Source: Metarhizium brunneum (Eukaryota > Ascomycota > Sordariomycetes > Hypocreales > Clavicipitaceae). From it: a DNA stretch of 64,000 bases. Made by a program: the position numbers and the translations under genes. The stretch is from contig NC_089426.1 in assembly GCF_013426205.1 (NCBI RefSeq), positions 2,046,001 through 2,110,000 of the forward strand. The letters are read 5' to 3'. The first letter of the stretch is position 1; each line of letters starts with the position of its first letter. Below the pieces are notes generated by a model. The model saw only the letters and a program-made list of their open reading frames with translations, was not told the DNA's origin and made no database searches. This document shows positions 33,035 through 46,200 of the stretch, in pieces.

Positions 33035-35889
33035 CACAAAGGTATTCACAGGGTCTGAAATTGGTGCATATGTTCGTTTGGAAGGCTGTGGCTAAGCGAT
33101 AAAATTGTGAACATAATCCAGGCTTGAGTGGTTTGTCTAGCTTACTATTCACGTGTATGGTAGCAGTCGTTCAAGAATACCATTGTGAATATTTATAGCT
33201 TAATCCGCATACTTGAAGTCTTACGCTACTTTCAGGCCATGTCCAATTTGAATGAATGCGCAAGCAAAAGAAGTCAAAATAAGGAGGTTGCATTAAGAAA
33301 CTACGTATCATAAGTTAAAACTACATGCCCGTGACATAACTGATTGATTGACTGAATTATTTTACGTCTTGGAGGGCCCGTCAAGGGGGGAAGAGACATA
33401 CTAGGTTAGCTACCGAGATCTAGATGAGCTGCTCTATTCTAAAATAGCCCAACAGCAATATTGTATAATTAACTAGGTAGTACAGTATTCTTGGGCTAGT
33501 AAAATTTAGCTGAAGACCAGGTTACTTGTGAATACATGTAAGAAGGCGCAATCAGTCAGACCATTGAATCGGATCCAAAGCCTTTCACTGCTGGATTTTT
33601 TAAACATACCCGAGATAGCCTCGCGTCTTGCCGAGTTGCATTTAACCTTCAAACATGAAATTCCTCACTGCTTCCCCCTCGCCGCTCTCCACAAACGTCT
33701 TAACATGCCTTTTCACATTATGATTCCCGCACCGCATAAGACAGATTGCTCCCTGACCTTCTGAAGCAAGATATGAGATGTAATGGCGAGAGCAACCTGG
33801 CTCCGCTCTATTCGACTGATTTCATACATCCCGCAGGGTGTTTGGGCTTCCCTCCACCACGCTTGCCTAATAATGGACCTGCTTTGTGTTCCCATAGCTA
33901 AACAGGCGGAGAAATTACAATACCCTATAGAGCGTAGTGTATTGTAGCATTTGCGTTATTAGAAATTGGCTTGAAAAGATTAATATTAGAAGAGATGGAA
34001 AGAATTCAAGTACATTCTTTGAAGTAATGATATTTCCTCTTATCCAGCTTGGGCAAGACTGGACAGTATGACGTTGACGAATACGAGGAACCGAGGACAA
34101 TAGTGACGTTGCATTGAACCCTAGCAAACTGACGGCTCCGAAGCACCAAGCCTGATTCCCGGTCGGGCATCATGTACCGCGGTGCCGAGAGATCAATTGA
34201 TGGCCTGCGGCTAACTTGGAGGGTTGAGGACGGAACGGATTGGCAGACGTCGCTTCGGATGGGTTTGGGTGTGTTGCGCGGGTATTGCGACGTTGATCCG
34301 GGCCGTGGAGTTGCAGATGGCGTGGTAGTGACCCGCGAACCGCGCATTGAGACGTGATGTGATATGACATAGGTGCCGCTGGCTGAATGTTGTGGCGGCC
34401 GGTTTTCACCAGAAAGAGTGAAGATGTGGTCAAGTGCGTCGCACATCAGTGCTTCTGAGAAGTGGCTGGTTTTTGACGAGGGTGAGACAGCAGCAATACG
34501 ATGATGATTCAAGGTGGCCGAGATGCCGGTCATTGCTGGGAGCACTGTCTCTATCTCCCTTTGTTCTTGTTGCTCTCTTTCTTCGCGCCCTTGGCCTCTC
34601 GAAAAAAACATGTGCTTTTGAGTTGAGTTTGTTGGATACAATTTCGGACGGCATGCGGAGTACGCTGCTACGGGGTGCCGACTGTCCGCGAGCAGTTGCT
34701 GGGAGGCCTTTGAATTGGATGGACTGCTTGTGATGAAACAGTTGGTTGATACTAGGAGAAAAAAAAGATTGACCAGACACGTGAAAAAAAAAGGCTCTGA
34801 TAAAGTAGGAAGGAAGGGACCACGATGCTGTGGTTGCGAATATTGGGTTGAACTTATGCGACTATGTACCTGTACCTAGACAGTTTATGATTGGATTGGA
34901 CGAATTGGCGCAAGCAAAGGTGACCTGGGGATTCATCTCTCTAGTTGTCAATGCCGTGGCTTATTATACGATTATTTCCATATCGATACTGCTCGCTACT
35001 TCACACGATGTCTGAACAGTCAGCTCATGGCCCCTCGCCTTGTCGGTAATAGAGGCGCCTCTAGGTACTCCGTGCGGGAGTTTTTAAAATAGAATGCGGA
35101 AAGCTGCTGGGAGGAAGCTGTGGGTGGATCCCGTGCTGGGGCCTCAGGAACTTTAAGATCTAAAACTCCGGGGGGAGCTCACAGGGCAGTTTGCAGTTGG
35201 CCAACGCCGAGACGCTGGTTCACTCCAGGTACCCAGGTACTCAAGTACAGACGTGCAGTGCTAGAGCCATCTGTTGCGCGCTGCAGGACCCTTGCGCTGG
35301 AGATTGTTGCCAACATTTGAACTTAGAACATTGACAGCATTTGAAGGCCCCACGCCCTGGCCCAGATGTGGCCTAGTGCCAAAGTCTAGCGATCAAGAGC
35401 GCCAGGCTCGCGCCAATGGTTCCAGCAACCAGTCAACCACTTGACCAACCTGCCCTTGACTACTTGACTCGACATTTTCAACTCTCTCAGCACTTGAGCC
35501 CAATGCTCTCAATTCCTCTCTTCACCTCGCTCAAGGTGCAAGGCCATATGCATCGCAATCAATCCCGACCACGCCGCAGCTGAGCACGTTGGCCTCTCCG
35601 CTCCGCCCTACTCTCCCTCTGCCGTGTCTCTTTCTCGCTCTGCCTTGCCGTCGGCGCACGCGATCCACCGCGAATCGCTGACCGTGCAGCTTGAGGCTTC
35701 CATCTTCCGGCTTCCTGCTTCGGCTTCCGCCCACACACTTTGCAGCCTCCCACGCGCGTCCCTGTCGCTTTCTGCCACCAACCCGTCGCGGCCTTCATTG
35801 CTTGATCCCGGATTGCTAGTCGAGCCGACTGAGGCCGCCGTGTTGGCGTTGACGCTTCATACCGCAGTCACTTTTTTTTTAATGTGGTA
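33035..35889. other. Gene-poor region upstream of SET2
   Basis: 33100-34000 is AT-rich with no gene. A minus-strand frame at 34006-34641 is listed separately with low confidence. From 35400 the sequence turns CT-rich and forms a long leader for SET2, ending in a T-run at 35873-35880. Confidence 0.5.
34006..34641 (-). CDS. Possible hypothetical protein, 211 residues
   Basis: An open frame with Ser/Thr/Pro-rich composition (S-V-P-S-S-T-L-Q-V-S-R-R-P-S-I-D-L) that resembles intrinsically disordered fungal proteins more than random sequence. No domain, signal peptide or intron support is visible. A minus-strand frame that overlaps it (34430-34780) could be another exon or noise. Treat as unproven. 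Confidence 0.28.
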   Translation of the reverse strand: MYPTNSTQKHMFFSRGQGREEREQQEQREIETVLPAMTGISATLNHHRIAAVSPSSKTSHFSEALMCDALDHIFTLSGENRPPQHSASGTYVISHHVSMRGSRVTTTPSATPRPGSTSQYPRNTPKPIRSDVCQSVPSSTLQVSRRPSIDLSAPRYMMPDRESGLVLRSRQFARVQCNVTIVLGSSYSSTSYCPVLPKLDKRKYHYFKECT

Positions 35890-38764
35890 ATGGAGGATGA
35901 TGAGCATGCAGCCAGAAGCATGAGTAGGATCAAGCTGGAAGACGGAATCGCGAATGGGCAACCTGAAGCCATGGACACGGCCGAGTCTACGCCAACGCAC
36001 GGCATCAAGGGTGGTGCATCGCCTGCATCCATCAATGGGATCAAATCAGAGAGCGACGGGGTGAATACGCCCGCCTCGGGAAAGCCACGCCTATCGCGAA
36101 GATCTTCACAAAAACCCGCCGAGCCCGAACCACGACTATTCAACCACCTCCCAAACGTTACCGAGGAGTCTTGCAAGTCCTTCCAGGTCATTCGAGACTG
36201 TCTCTACGGATCAAAACACCTCGGTTCTACCGACAATGACGCTTTGGACTGTGACTGTGCCGAGGAATTTCGTACGTGCCAGTTTTTTTTTTTTTAGTTT
36301 TTTTTTGGACCGCTCCCCGTCCCTCTTGTTGTTCGTACAGCTCGTTGCGCCTTGAACGCCGTGTCGTGCTCAAAAGTTTTCGTAACTAACCCGTGGACTG
36401 CAGAAGATGGGGAGAATTTTGCTTGTGGCGAGGATTCCGACTGCATCAACCGCGCTACAAAAATGGAGTGTGTCGCCAGCGGCAGCAATTGCGGCGGTGG
36501 TTGCCAGAATCAACGCTTTCAGCGCAAGCTCTGGGCTGATGTTGCTGTCATCAAGACTGACAAGAAAGGGTATGGTCTTCGAACCGAATCTCCTCTACAA
36601 CCGAACGACTTTATTTACGAGTATATTGGTGAGGTTATCAACGAACCTACGTTTCGACGACGTATGCTGCAGTACGATGAGGAGGGCATCAAGCATTTCT
36701 ATTTCATGTCCCTGAGCAAGAGTGAATTTGTTGACGCAACCAGAAAAGGTAACCTCGGTCGCTTCTGTAACCACTCATGCAATCCCAATTGCTACGTGGA
36801 CAAGTGGGTTGTTGGGGACAAGCTGCGCATGGGCATCTTTGCATTGCGCAAGATCCAAGCCGGTGAGGAACTGGTATTCAACTACAATGTTGACCGGTAC
36901 GGTGCCGAACCCCAGCCATGCTACTGCGGCGAGTCAAACTGCGTTGGATTCATCGGAGGAAAGACTCAGACTGAGCGCGCCACCAAGTTACCGACCACTG
37001 TTGTTGATGCACTTGGCATTCATGACGCCGATGGTTGGGATACCGCCGTTGCCAAGAAACCACGCCGCAAGCGACCCGAGGAAGATGATGAAGAGTATGT
37101 CAACAGCCTGCCAGCCCGGAGCTTGGATGAAGACGGTTCGAGAAAGGTCATGGCCGCGCTTGTGCAATGCAAGGAAAAATGGATTGCCGTCAAACTTCTT
37201 GAGCGTATCCAGCGCTCCGATGATGACCGAGTCATCCACTCCGTCATGCGTATGCACGCCTACCAAATTCTCAAAACCACCCTCAACACGTTCATCGACG
37301 ACCACAATGTTGTGTTGCAGGTACTGGATATCCTTGACAAATTCCCACGCATGACGAGAAACAAGATTCAAGACTCCAATATCGAAGCAACAATACAACA
37401 CTTGACAAATTCGGAACACGAGGATGTATCAGCGAAATCAAAGAAACTGCTGGACGACTGGAGTAAACTGGAAGTGGCATATCGCATTCGAAGGAGGAAG
37501 GTTGACCCCAATGCACCAGTTCAGAATCTTTTTGACGACCGCAGAGGACAAGCTCGCGAGGAAGAAACGGCTCAGTCAACACCAAAAACAGCATCGCCGC
37601 GGCCCATTGACGCTCCAAAGGGCCCCAAGAGCAGTATTCCCCAGCGTAGTGTATCGTTTCAGCATAACAACGTCAATCGACCACCTCGACGCTTCGGACC
37701 ACTCCCGGAGGGCTGGTTTACAGCCAAGGACGGCAAAGGTCACACCTATTACTACAACAAACTAGGCAAAACCACTTGGAGCAGACCAACTCAGCCCGCA
37801 AACGACGGACCAAAGGCACCGTCCAAGGCCATACAGGAACAGCTGGCTATCCAAAGTATTATTGATCGCGTGACCAAGGAAGGGACACCGAAGCAGACTC
37901 TGCCCCAGCCAACTCCATCACATGTCAGCGACTCATCATCCAAGGAATCCAGGAGGAGCAAGTGGAAGGCACTGCCTATTGAGAAGCAGATGAAGATTTA
38001 TGAAAATACGGTACGCCACTTTACTGGTCCTCGATTCACATGTGTTGAGTGAACTAATCATCAAATAGGTCTTCCCGCCAGTCAAGCACATGCTAGACAA
38101 ATTTCGTCACAGACTTCCGAAAGAAGAACTCAAGCGACTAGGTAAAGATATTGCCAAGAAGCTGGTAGCATCTGATTACAAGAACAACAGGGTGGAGGAT
38201 CCAACAGCAGCCCTCAGCGAGAAACAGACTCTAAAAATAAAGAAGCATGTTAAGGACTTTTTAACACGGGCAGTCGAGAAGTACGAGGTGCACCAGCAGA
38301 AACAGGCCCCGAAGGATACCAAGTCAGGGAACGCCGATGGCAAAACTGCCACTGCCAGCGACGCATCGCAGAGCGTTGGAGCCGAGATGGCAGACGACAT
38401 GGCGCTCAGTGACATGGAAGAAAATGACTCCCCTAGTAGCCAAGAGCGCAAACGCAAAAGAGAGGCAGATGCGGCAGACTCGGCCGTCGCAACACCCTCC
38501 GAGGGACCAGAGACGAAAAGACCACGAGCCGAAGACGGGACCGAGCCATCTCCTCCGCCTCCTCCGCCTCCTCCACCGGACTCTAGCTCAGACGACACCC
38601 TAACGGAAGAGCAAAACGCGGAGCAAAGGGCCTTCAAGGAACAGGAAGAGGCGCTCATGCGAGAAAATGAGGAAGCGCAACGGCTAGAAGATGAGGCCAA
38701 CAAGACCAAGGACATGGAAGAAAAGGCTGAAGAGATACGGAAGGATATAGTTCTTGCGGCATGA
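35890..38764 (+). CDS. SET2: Histone H3 lysine-36 methyltransferase SET2
   Basis: Three exons, 35890-36271, 36404-38010 and 38069-38764, give 894 residues. The first intron has a CTAAC branch and CTGCAG acceptor at 36401-36403, restoring E-E-F-Q-D-G-E-N-F-A-C inside the AWS domain. Domain order: AWS with zinc-binding Cys ([10 protein letters not shown]), SET from about residue 150 with N-H-S-C-N-P-N-C and the cofactor and catalytic Tyr region, post-SET (C-Y-C-G-E-S-N-C), a helical middle, a WW domain near residue 559 (L-P-E-G-W ... Y-Y-Y-N), and the SRI domain around the last exon junction, which binds phosphorylated Pol II tail. A Pro run and acidic coiled tail follow. SET2 marks transcribed chromatin with H3K36me. 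A shorter first intron ending at TACAG is possible but fits the AWS domain less well. Confidence 0.96.
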
Positions 38765-39157
38765 TTATCTTTTTATTAGTATCAGGTGAGGTTACATCTT
38801 TTTTACAAAAGGGAGGGGGTTTGATACCAGAGCAGGGATCTTATGGCATAATTGGAGTCAAGCTAGGCATTGTACTATTACCTGATTTATTGCGTTGCAG
38901 AAGGCGGGGTGAAGTGTGAGCCGGGGCCGCATGTATTATTGGAGAAAACGGGGTGAGCCGAGCGAGTCTCTTTACGTGGCAGAGGGGACAAGAGAGACAA
39001 AGTGGTAGCTTGGAGAAATGGTCGGGAACTGATAGATGAGATACCATGTTTCAATACCTGGATGTGCTAATACTATATCAAAACGCTATGCCATGCAGAA
39101 CACCACGTCCGCCCCCCATGTCCCAAGTTTCTCCCTCTCCATGTCATCCAGAGAATG
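38765..39157. other. Convergent 3' regions of SET2 and BMT5-like gene
   Basis: Terminator-side sequence for both genes, with a T-rich run at 38764-38810. No other feature. Confidence 0.45.
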
Positions 39158-40129
39158 TCAATCATCATCATCTGACGAATCGTCGCCCCCTCTCCTCCTC
39201 TTCTTCTTCTGCTCCACGACCTCGCCCTTTCTCCTAAACACGTAGCTCCTCGCGCTCCTCTCCTCGCCCTTCCACCCGCCGCCCACGTCGCCCCTTTTGT
39301 TGCGCACGGCGCCCAGGGTGCGCGCGTGCCTGTAGCCCGGGTACGCGGCGGCCTGGAAGCGGAAGCTGCGCTCCACCTGCAGGCCCGAGTGGCGCGCGAG
39401 GTCGCGGATGTTCCAGAGCGTGTAGGGCTCGCCCTCGAACAGCGTGACGACGATGCTGCCGCCGGGCCGGAGGGCGCGCGTGGCCCCCCCGAAGAAGGAC
39501 ACCAGCAGCTCCTGGTTGTACCGGACCTGGCGGTTCACGTCGGTCGACTTGCCGCCCACGTGGGGGAAGTTGAAGAGGATGGTAGAGTATACTGGGCGGG
39601 TGAGCGAGGCGGGAAGCTTGGTTGCGTCGATGTTGTACAGGAGTCTGTTGTTGCTGTGGGATGCTGAGGGGAAGCCTGTGTCTTTGGGCGCCTCGCCGTG
39701 TGAGTCGGTGCTCTTGTCGTCGTCGTCATCGTCGTCGGCGTCGGCATTTCCCGCTTCATCGGCCTCCTTGTCCTGTTGGGCTTTGCGGCGCCCTGTTATG
39801 ACGGATATGTTGTCGTCTACGGACGGGTACTTGCCCGCCAGCTCTTGATGGTCCTGCTCCAGCACGGTGGCGGTGACGTCGCCGCAGCCGTGGTGTTGGA
39901 TTATAGAGGCCGCGAAGCTCAGGTCCCCCTCGCCAATGAGCAGGATCTTGTCCTCTGGGTGGAAGGGAATGACGGGCGCCTCGTGCTGTTGCTGCTGCTG
40001 CTGCTGCTGGCGCGGCTTTTTGGGGGTTTGCTTGCTGGAAGTGGTGTTGGGTCGGGCGTGCAGGGTTGGTTTGGGCTTTTGCGCCTTGGGGTGTTGGCGC
40101 TGCAGCTTGCGGCGCTTCGCGTTGGCCAT
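39158..40129 (-). CDS. BMT5: 25S rRNA (uridine-N3)-methyltransferase, BMT5-like
   Basis: Single exon, 323 residues. The N-terminus is basic and contains a pure Gln run encoded by CAG/CTG repeats at about 39980-40015. The Rossmann-like methyltransferase begins with I-L-L-I-G-E-G-D-L-S-F-A, the hallmark SAM-binding motif of the BMT5/DUF2431 family, followed by F-N-F-P-H-V-G-G-K-S-T-D and G-G-S-I-V-V-T-L-F-E-G-E-P-Y. In yeast Bmt5 makes m3U2634 in 25S rRNA in the nucleolus. The acidic Asp-rich insert in the middle and the Lys/Asp-rich tail look disordered. An acidic D-D-D-D end is followed by TGA. Confidence 0.93.
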   Translation of the reverse strand: MANAKRRKLQRQHPKAQKPKPTLHARPNTTSSKQTPKKPRQQQQQQQQHEAPVIPFHPEDKILLIGEGDLSFAASIIQHHGCGDVTATVLEQDHQELAGKYPSVDDNISVITGRRKAQQDKEADEAGNADADDDDDDDKSTDSHGEAPKDTGFPSASHSNNRLLYNIDATKLPASLTRPVYSTILFNFPHVGGKSTDVNRQVRYNQELLVSFFGGATRALRPGGSIVVTLFEGEPYTLWNIRDLARHSGLQVERSFRFQAAAYPGYRHARTLGAVRNKRGDVGGGWKGEERSARSYVFRRKGEVVEQKKKRRRGGDDSSDDDD

Positions 40130-43100
40130 GGGTCAATTGGTGTCTGGGGAATACCACGAGGTTCGAGCGTATGGTGTTGCGACAAGTTTTTGGTTTTCCC
40201 CACGTGTTGTTGGTAGGAATCGAAGCCGTCGTTGGGTGTGTCGGTCGGGATGAGGTCACTTTTTTTTTTGTTTTTGGGGGGCGCCGACTTACAATGCTCG
40301 GTACGGCGACTAATTAATTGGCGGCGGTCCCCTGTTGACGGGTGATAGGTGGGCGCCGGAGCGGATCTCACGTGCGCTGCGGGACGATCCAATCTGCTTG
40401 CTCCGTCTGCCTGTCCAATAGAGAGCGGCGGCGGGAGTTTAAAAAAGACTGGAAGAAAGGAACTTCGGCTTCGGGCCATGGGCGTTGCCGCTTTGGGATG
40501 CGTGTATATTGTCCTTTGGTCAGAGTTGGAAATGAAATCGCGAGTATAGTAAGAAGGCGTTATTATTTATATGTGTGAAGTAGTGCATTGGATTTTTCTC
40601 TTCTTCTTCTTATTTTTTCATCTTTGTTTTTTTTTAATGAAATTATTGAATCGTTTGTGCTTGTCGTGGCTGGCTTACATACATCTTAGCGGGTCTATCA
40701 GTGTGTGACATGGCATGACAGTGACAACAGAACGACAGACCACGCAATAGCGATTGAATCCGGTTGAGCAGTGAAAGGCTTGTCCCATCACTCAAGAAAT
40801 TATATTTCAAACCAAAGATGGAGCAATATCTTTGATATTGATGAAGCCGCATCTCGAGTCCTGCAACACCCACGTAACGTCCGGAGTACTTTGTAGCTTA
40901 GCCAACAGCAGCCCCGGTTAAAACACAGACGAATGGGGGCCCCACGCAGGCGACTCCCGCATACCTTGATTGGCTGCTGAGCCTGCCGCTCGCGGGCACT
41001 AAACTGATTCGGTAGGAGGTGACTCGGGTTCCGTATCATTGATTGGCCCGGAAAAGAGGATACTCCGGGGGCCGCAAAGTTCTGTCGTAGTACCCCTAAA
41101 TTGCGTTGTGGCTCCGGAAGGAAGGCGCAAGTGACAGTGACACGAGTGAAGCGTCCTAAGAGGCTCTCGGGTGCGACACGAGGGAAGGGAGGGAAAGCAT
41201 AGCAGTACTTTATAAATCCAGCAACTCCATGAGTTTGGTTTCCTTTTAACGTTTGATACAGACAGCGTAATATGCTCGCAGGACGTGATGGCAAAACCTT
41301 GAGTGCGTGGTGTGATGCTCGTACAACTCTGGTGATGAAGACGGCTAGACTGCGAGGCTGTATGCAATATAATAAGTACATATGCCGGCATCCTAAATCG
41401 TGACATCTGCGCAGGCGGCGGCCGTACGTCTGTGTGGTGACATGTATGGGCAAATCCTATTTTTTAACCGTGGGCACGGAGCCACTCCATTGTCAAGCAG
41501 CCTTTGTGCGACGACTCTCAACAAGTTCGGAATCTGCTTTGTACTTGGATACCGGCGTTTCAACACATGATGCGGTACCTGCATCAGGTCCAAGACCAAA
41601 GAGCCCGCGCCTGCTCCCCCCCTGGCGACAACCCGTTTGACGAACAGTCTCACAGCATTGAAATTGCTCTGGTGCAAAGGGGTAGGATTTGCTGCTTTGC
41701 GTCTGTCCAAAATCCGTCCATGTGCTGTGTTGCGCGAGGCGGGAGTTGTCAGATGTACAGCAAAATGGTTCGTTCGAATAGCGCCACTGCGTCTCAGATC
41801 AGCCCTGCTGCGCGAGCGCTTGTTCCAAGGACGTCCTACAATACTCCGTAGACTACATGTATGTACATTCATGATGGCGCTAGCAAATTAGAGTTTCCCT
41901 TCTTCCATTTCCTTCGCCGTGGTGCTGGTCGAACAGGGCGGATCGTTTGTTATGCAAAAGGCTCCTTCGGTCCCGGCATCAGGGTTTTTTTGCCTCGCCG
42001 CGAGACAACAGCCGCATCAGGCGTCCCAGGCCGCAGATATTCACTGCGGACTCCTCAATGACACAGTGACATGATTGCAGGCTCTTCTGCCTTTTTCTTC
42101 ACATCGGGCTGCTTGTTGCGTAGCCTCGCTGTGATTCAGGGTGGCGAGCAAACATGCAAAGCGTAGACAAACGCTCCCGCTCCCGTGGCCTCGACGAAAG
42201 CCGGGCTGCACCCAAAACCCCTTGGACCGGACGCTAGTAAACATGTAGCAGCGACCACGGAAGTATATGTCCATGTGCTAAAGAAGAAACGGATATATAC
42301 TTTATATAGCTCGGGCTTTATTCGCCCTGGCAGAGGCCAGTCTGCGTTCTTGCGACATGAGCTTTGTATTCAACAATCGGCTCCCGCGCTGCGGTATCCC
42401 CTAGCGGCCCGATACACGACGATTGGTGCGGCGCCCCATGCAGCAGCAGGTACCCCGGCCGCCCCCGGTACCTCGTCGAGTCCCGCAGACGAGGCCCAGT
42501 TGCACGCGTCGAGCGACGCAGCCAAACACAGCAGACGCAGCCGGATCCTCGTCCGTACTGGCCGCCAGCCCAAGAGAGCGCCGCCGCCAAAAAAAGGTCC
42601 CCGAAAAGGTCACACCTCATCGTTTTCTTCTAATCATCTATTCTTGCAAGTCACCGCCATCCACGCCCGCCGCGTCTCGCATCACCAGTGCACTCGGCAG
42701 AGTCCTGATCGGCAGTGCATCGAGACGGCTCTCTATTTCTTTTAATCATCTGCCTTGGCGCTGATTGACGGTCGGCGCTGTGTGTTTTTGGCTCACTTGC
42801 ACCCGGTTGGCTGGGGCAAGGCTTTTGCTCTGCCTGGGCCCTTTGGGAGACGCCAACTGGTTCGCCAACTGGTTCCCTCTTACACTTTCCACTTTGGCAA
42901 CTTCTTTGGCCGCACCTGCACTTGGAGCGGACGGACATTGTACACACACACGCACACACACACACATCCGCATCCACATCCACATACACATACACTCACA
43001 TACCTCGTCCACTCACACACACACACACACATACACCACACATCGCTCATGACCTCACCACCCGCATCCTCTTTTTTTTAAAAAAAAATAAAAAACTGGT

Positions 43101-43220
43101 TTCCCATACGCCCGTTTAATATCCCTCCGCATCATCGTCTCCTTCTCCTCCTGCCTCCTCTTTCTTCTGTCCCTGCCTCCCACTACCTCAAATACATGAT
43201 CCGGCTCCGCTGCTTCCGCC
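40130..43220. other. Long divergent intergenic region, BMT5 to Rxt3
   Basis: 3.1 kb. The frame at 40800-41453 on the minus strand is long but has no protein-like pattern. TACTCCGTA is found at 41842-41850. A CA-type microsatellite (listed separately) and a T/A run lie just before the Rxt3 start. Probably long promoters and leaders. Confidence 0.5.
42941..43045 (+). repeat. (CA)n / CACAT microsatellite in Rxt3 leader
   Basis: Two blocks of CA dinucleotides (about 42941-42965 and 43013-43032), separated by hexamer-like CATCCA/CATACA units. It lies roughly 180 bases upstream of the Rxt3 start codon and is probably in the 5' UTR or core promoter. Confidence 0.85.
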
Positions 43221-46200
43221 ATGGCAGCTGAGACTTCGTCGCCCGCGCGCGAGCCCGCCACATCAACCCGTGGCCGTGGCAGAGGCGGGCGAGGTGGCCG
43301 TGGTCGAGGTCGAGGAGGTGGCAGAGGCGCCTCAAATGCTGCCTTGTCAAAATCTACTACTGCCTCTCGTGGTCGAGGTGGCACGCGCAGGGGGAGAGTA
43401 AAGAACTTCTCCGACTCGCGTGTACAGGCCGCTTATGAGCGCCAGCGCGACCTCAAGGCTACCTATCAGGCTGTTGCTTTTGCCCTCAAGCCTGCCCTGC
43501 AGGAGCTTGCCGAGCGTAGTGTCGAAGAGATGCTGCAGAAGCCAGACTGTTACAAGCAGGCCGAGGAGTATCAGCCCATTATCCAGCAGCTCAAGGACAA
43601 GCTTGATAATAAGCTGTGCGCCTGTGACCGTCGTCTCGAGTGCGATCTCAACCTCGCCGAACACAGCTTCAATGCCGACAAATATGTTGCCGAACAAGAA
43701 TTCAAGGTTCGTTTTCCCTCTTCAACAGCGTTTTCTATCCGTTTGGCGCGCTGGCCATGCTAACACGCACCTTGCAGAATGCTCTCAGTGACGTGCTGGA
43801 GCAATTTTACGAGAGCCAGGAGAATCGCTTGCGCATCCTCGCCGCCCTTCATTCCAAGGATCTACCTGTCGATGTAAGTTGTCATTCTATCAATTGTTTA
43901 TTATATACATATACATTCAATGCCCCCCCTCGTTTTATTCAGTCATCTGCCTCCCCATATGCTACGTCAACATCATCGCTGACGCCACTCCCCCTCCTTA
44001 GGTTGAGGATGACCAATATGATTATCGCGTTATTAGTGACGCTGAGCTTGACAACGACTTTGGCATTTATGAATGCTACAAGAATGGCCACCTCGTTCCC
44101 TATCCCTCCCGTGTCGCTGGCACTGAAATGTGGAGAAAGGCCCGCGACCCCGAGGCCTCTGTTGCTACACCCAGAGAATCGTCAGCAGCTCCCACAAGAG
44201 GCAGAGGCCGTGGTCGTGGCGGCGCTGCCAGTGGCATTAAGCGCAGAGCTGTTGACCAGCCAGATGGCCAGTCAACACCCAAGAGATCGACTCGCAATGT
44301 TGATGATAGTCAACTGCTTGCTCCCGCACCCAATGCCCCAGCCCCCATGAAGGGTTTGCTCGCCTCGGCTGCCAATGTCGACAAGGATCCGGAAGGTACG
44401 CCGGGAGAAGAAGAATCTGTTCCCGCTTCACCGGAACCGCCCCTGCTCAATGGCAACGGGTCTTTTACTAGCCGTGCTCTCAGCAGGCAGCAGGCTCGAG
44501 AAAAGAGCCCACCGTTACCCAAGAATATTGGGGAGCCGGATGAGCACGGCGTGCGTACTTACAGCCAACGACCGTCAATGCGGGAGAAAGGCATTAACAG
44601 TCGAATTCTCGCACCCCACGTTGTTTGGTTTGAGGACTGGGAAATTGGGTTCAAAGACACGTCCAATGATTCCACAAAGGGCCACACTCGCGCCAAACGA
44701 GGCAAATATCTCGACACCCCCAACAGCAACGGAATTCACTTCGACCATTGGTGCAACGCATACGATTACTCCACCACGACTCCCGAGGACTTTGACCAGG
44801 AACTGGTTAAACGATACGGTGTACATCCGAAATATGGCATCTTTCTTCCCACGAGTACAAACGGCTTTGAGGAACCACAGCCTTACGTCATGCCAGGCAA
44901 GCCCGTGGTATACATCGCTAACCCATCTGGTCGGATATCACACGCCTCTAGGGGATTCCAATCAACAACGAATCAACGTCGATCGGAAGAGTTGCCGTTG
45001 AGGGAGAAGATGAGGGCCAATCTGCGTCGATTTTGCAAAATGGCCGAGGTCGACTCTGAGGACATTGACATTGCCGAGTTTGTTCGATCCAATGATTCAC
45101 TTCGAGCCAAGTCTCTGGGGACAGCCGAAAAGGAGTTCAACTCACGACCTCAATTATCCGAGACGACATCCGAGGCAGATGAAGGCGAATCTACTCCGCC
45201 ACAGGAACCCGAAAAAACCGACGATGGCGTCGCGGACCTGTCCGTGTTGGTTTACGCTTCAGCCTATGTCGCGGCTAAGGATGTCACCCGAGCCGCTCCG
45301 CCCACACCCAAGCCGGCACGTTACGATGCAATTCGCGACGTCTTCACCGACTCGAAGCCGGACCCTGCTCCCGCTCCCGCAAACACCGGTCTGGGTCTCA
45401 ATCTTCTTGCAGAATTATGCGACTTTGAGTTACGCCCTCCCGGCTGGGACGGTCACGTGGAACGAACGTCGGGTGTTTCAGTCGCAGACTCGGATTTGCG
45501 GACCACGATAAAGCATGAGGAACCGCCTCCCATCTCCTCATTCTCTCATGCACCCATGAATCCAAGACTCAGCCAGGAACCGTCTGCACCGTACACACAC
45601 AACCAGCAGTCAGACCGTGTGACGCTGCCCCCAGTCAAGTCTGTTCATGATCGTTCTGTTCATGATCGTTCAGCATATCCTATTCCCATACCACAAGGGG
45701 CCAGTCACAGAACAGACTACAAGCCCTCTGCTCCGGCTCCCCCGGCACCGCCTATTTCTGATTATGGAAGTTATTATCCGCCTCCAGGGGGCTCTTATCC
45801 ACCCGGCCCTCGTGAACCCCACGTATCAAGTGGTCGACCTATAGAACCAGGCTATAATCCTCGTCGATTGAGTAGCTACGGATCCGAAACTAATCAACAG
45901 CCGGCGTACGGCAGCGCGTATTGGACTCAACAACCTTCCTCTGCTGGACTAGCAGGACCTCCACCGGTTCTCCCTCTAGCTGGTGTCTCTGCTCCTCCTC
46001 CGGCTCATCAAGGGTACTCGCTGCCTCCGCCTCCGCCGAGTTCGAGAATGCCTTTCTCCCAGTCTGTAGGTGCAGAACCTCTCCCGCCTTTGCGACCGCC
46101 GCGTCCGGAGGAATCGCCTTATGAGTCGAATACGCGTAGGGACACTCATAACTCTTACTATCCGCCTCCACGATCCTACCAAAGAGGATACCCCTTGCTG

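Noticed and set aside
40800..41453. Minus-strand 217-codon frame in the long intergenic region
   Set aside because: Arg/Cys/His-rich without domain or codon bias; looks like random open sequence.
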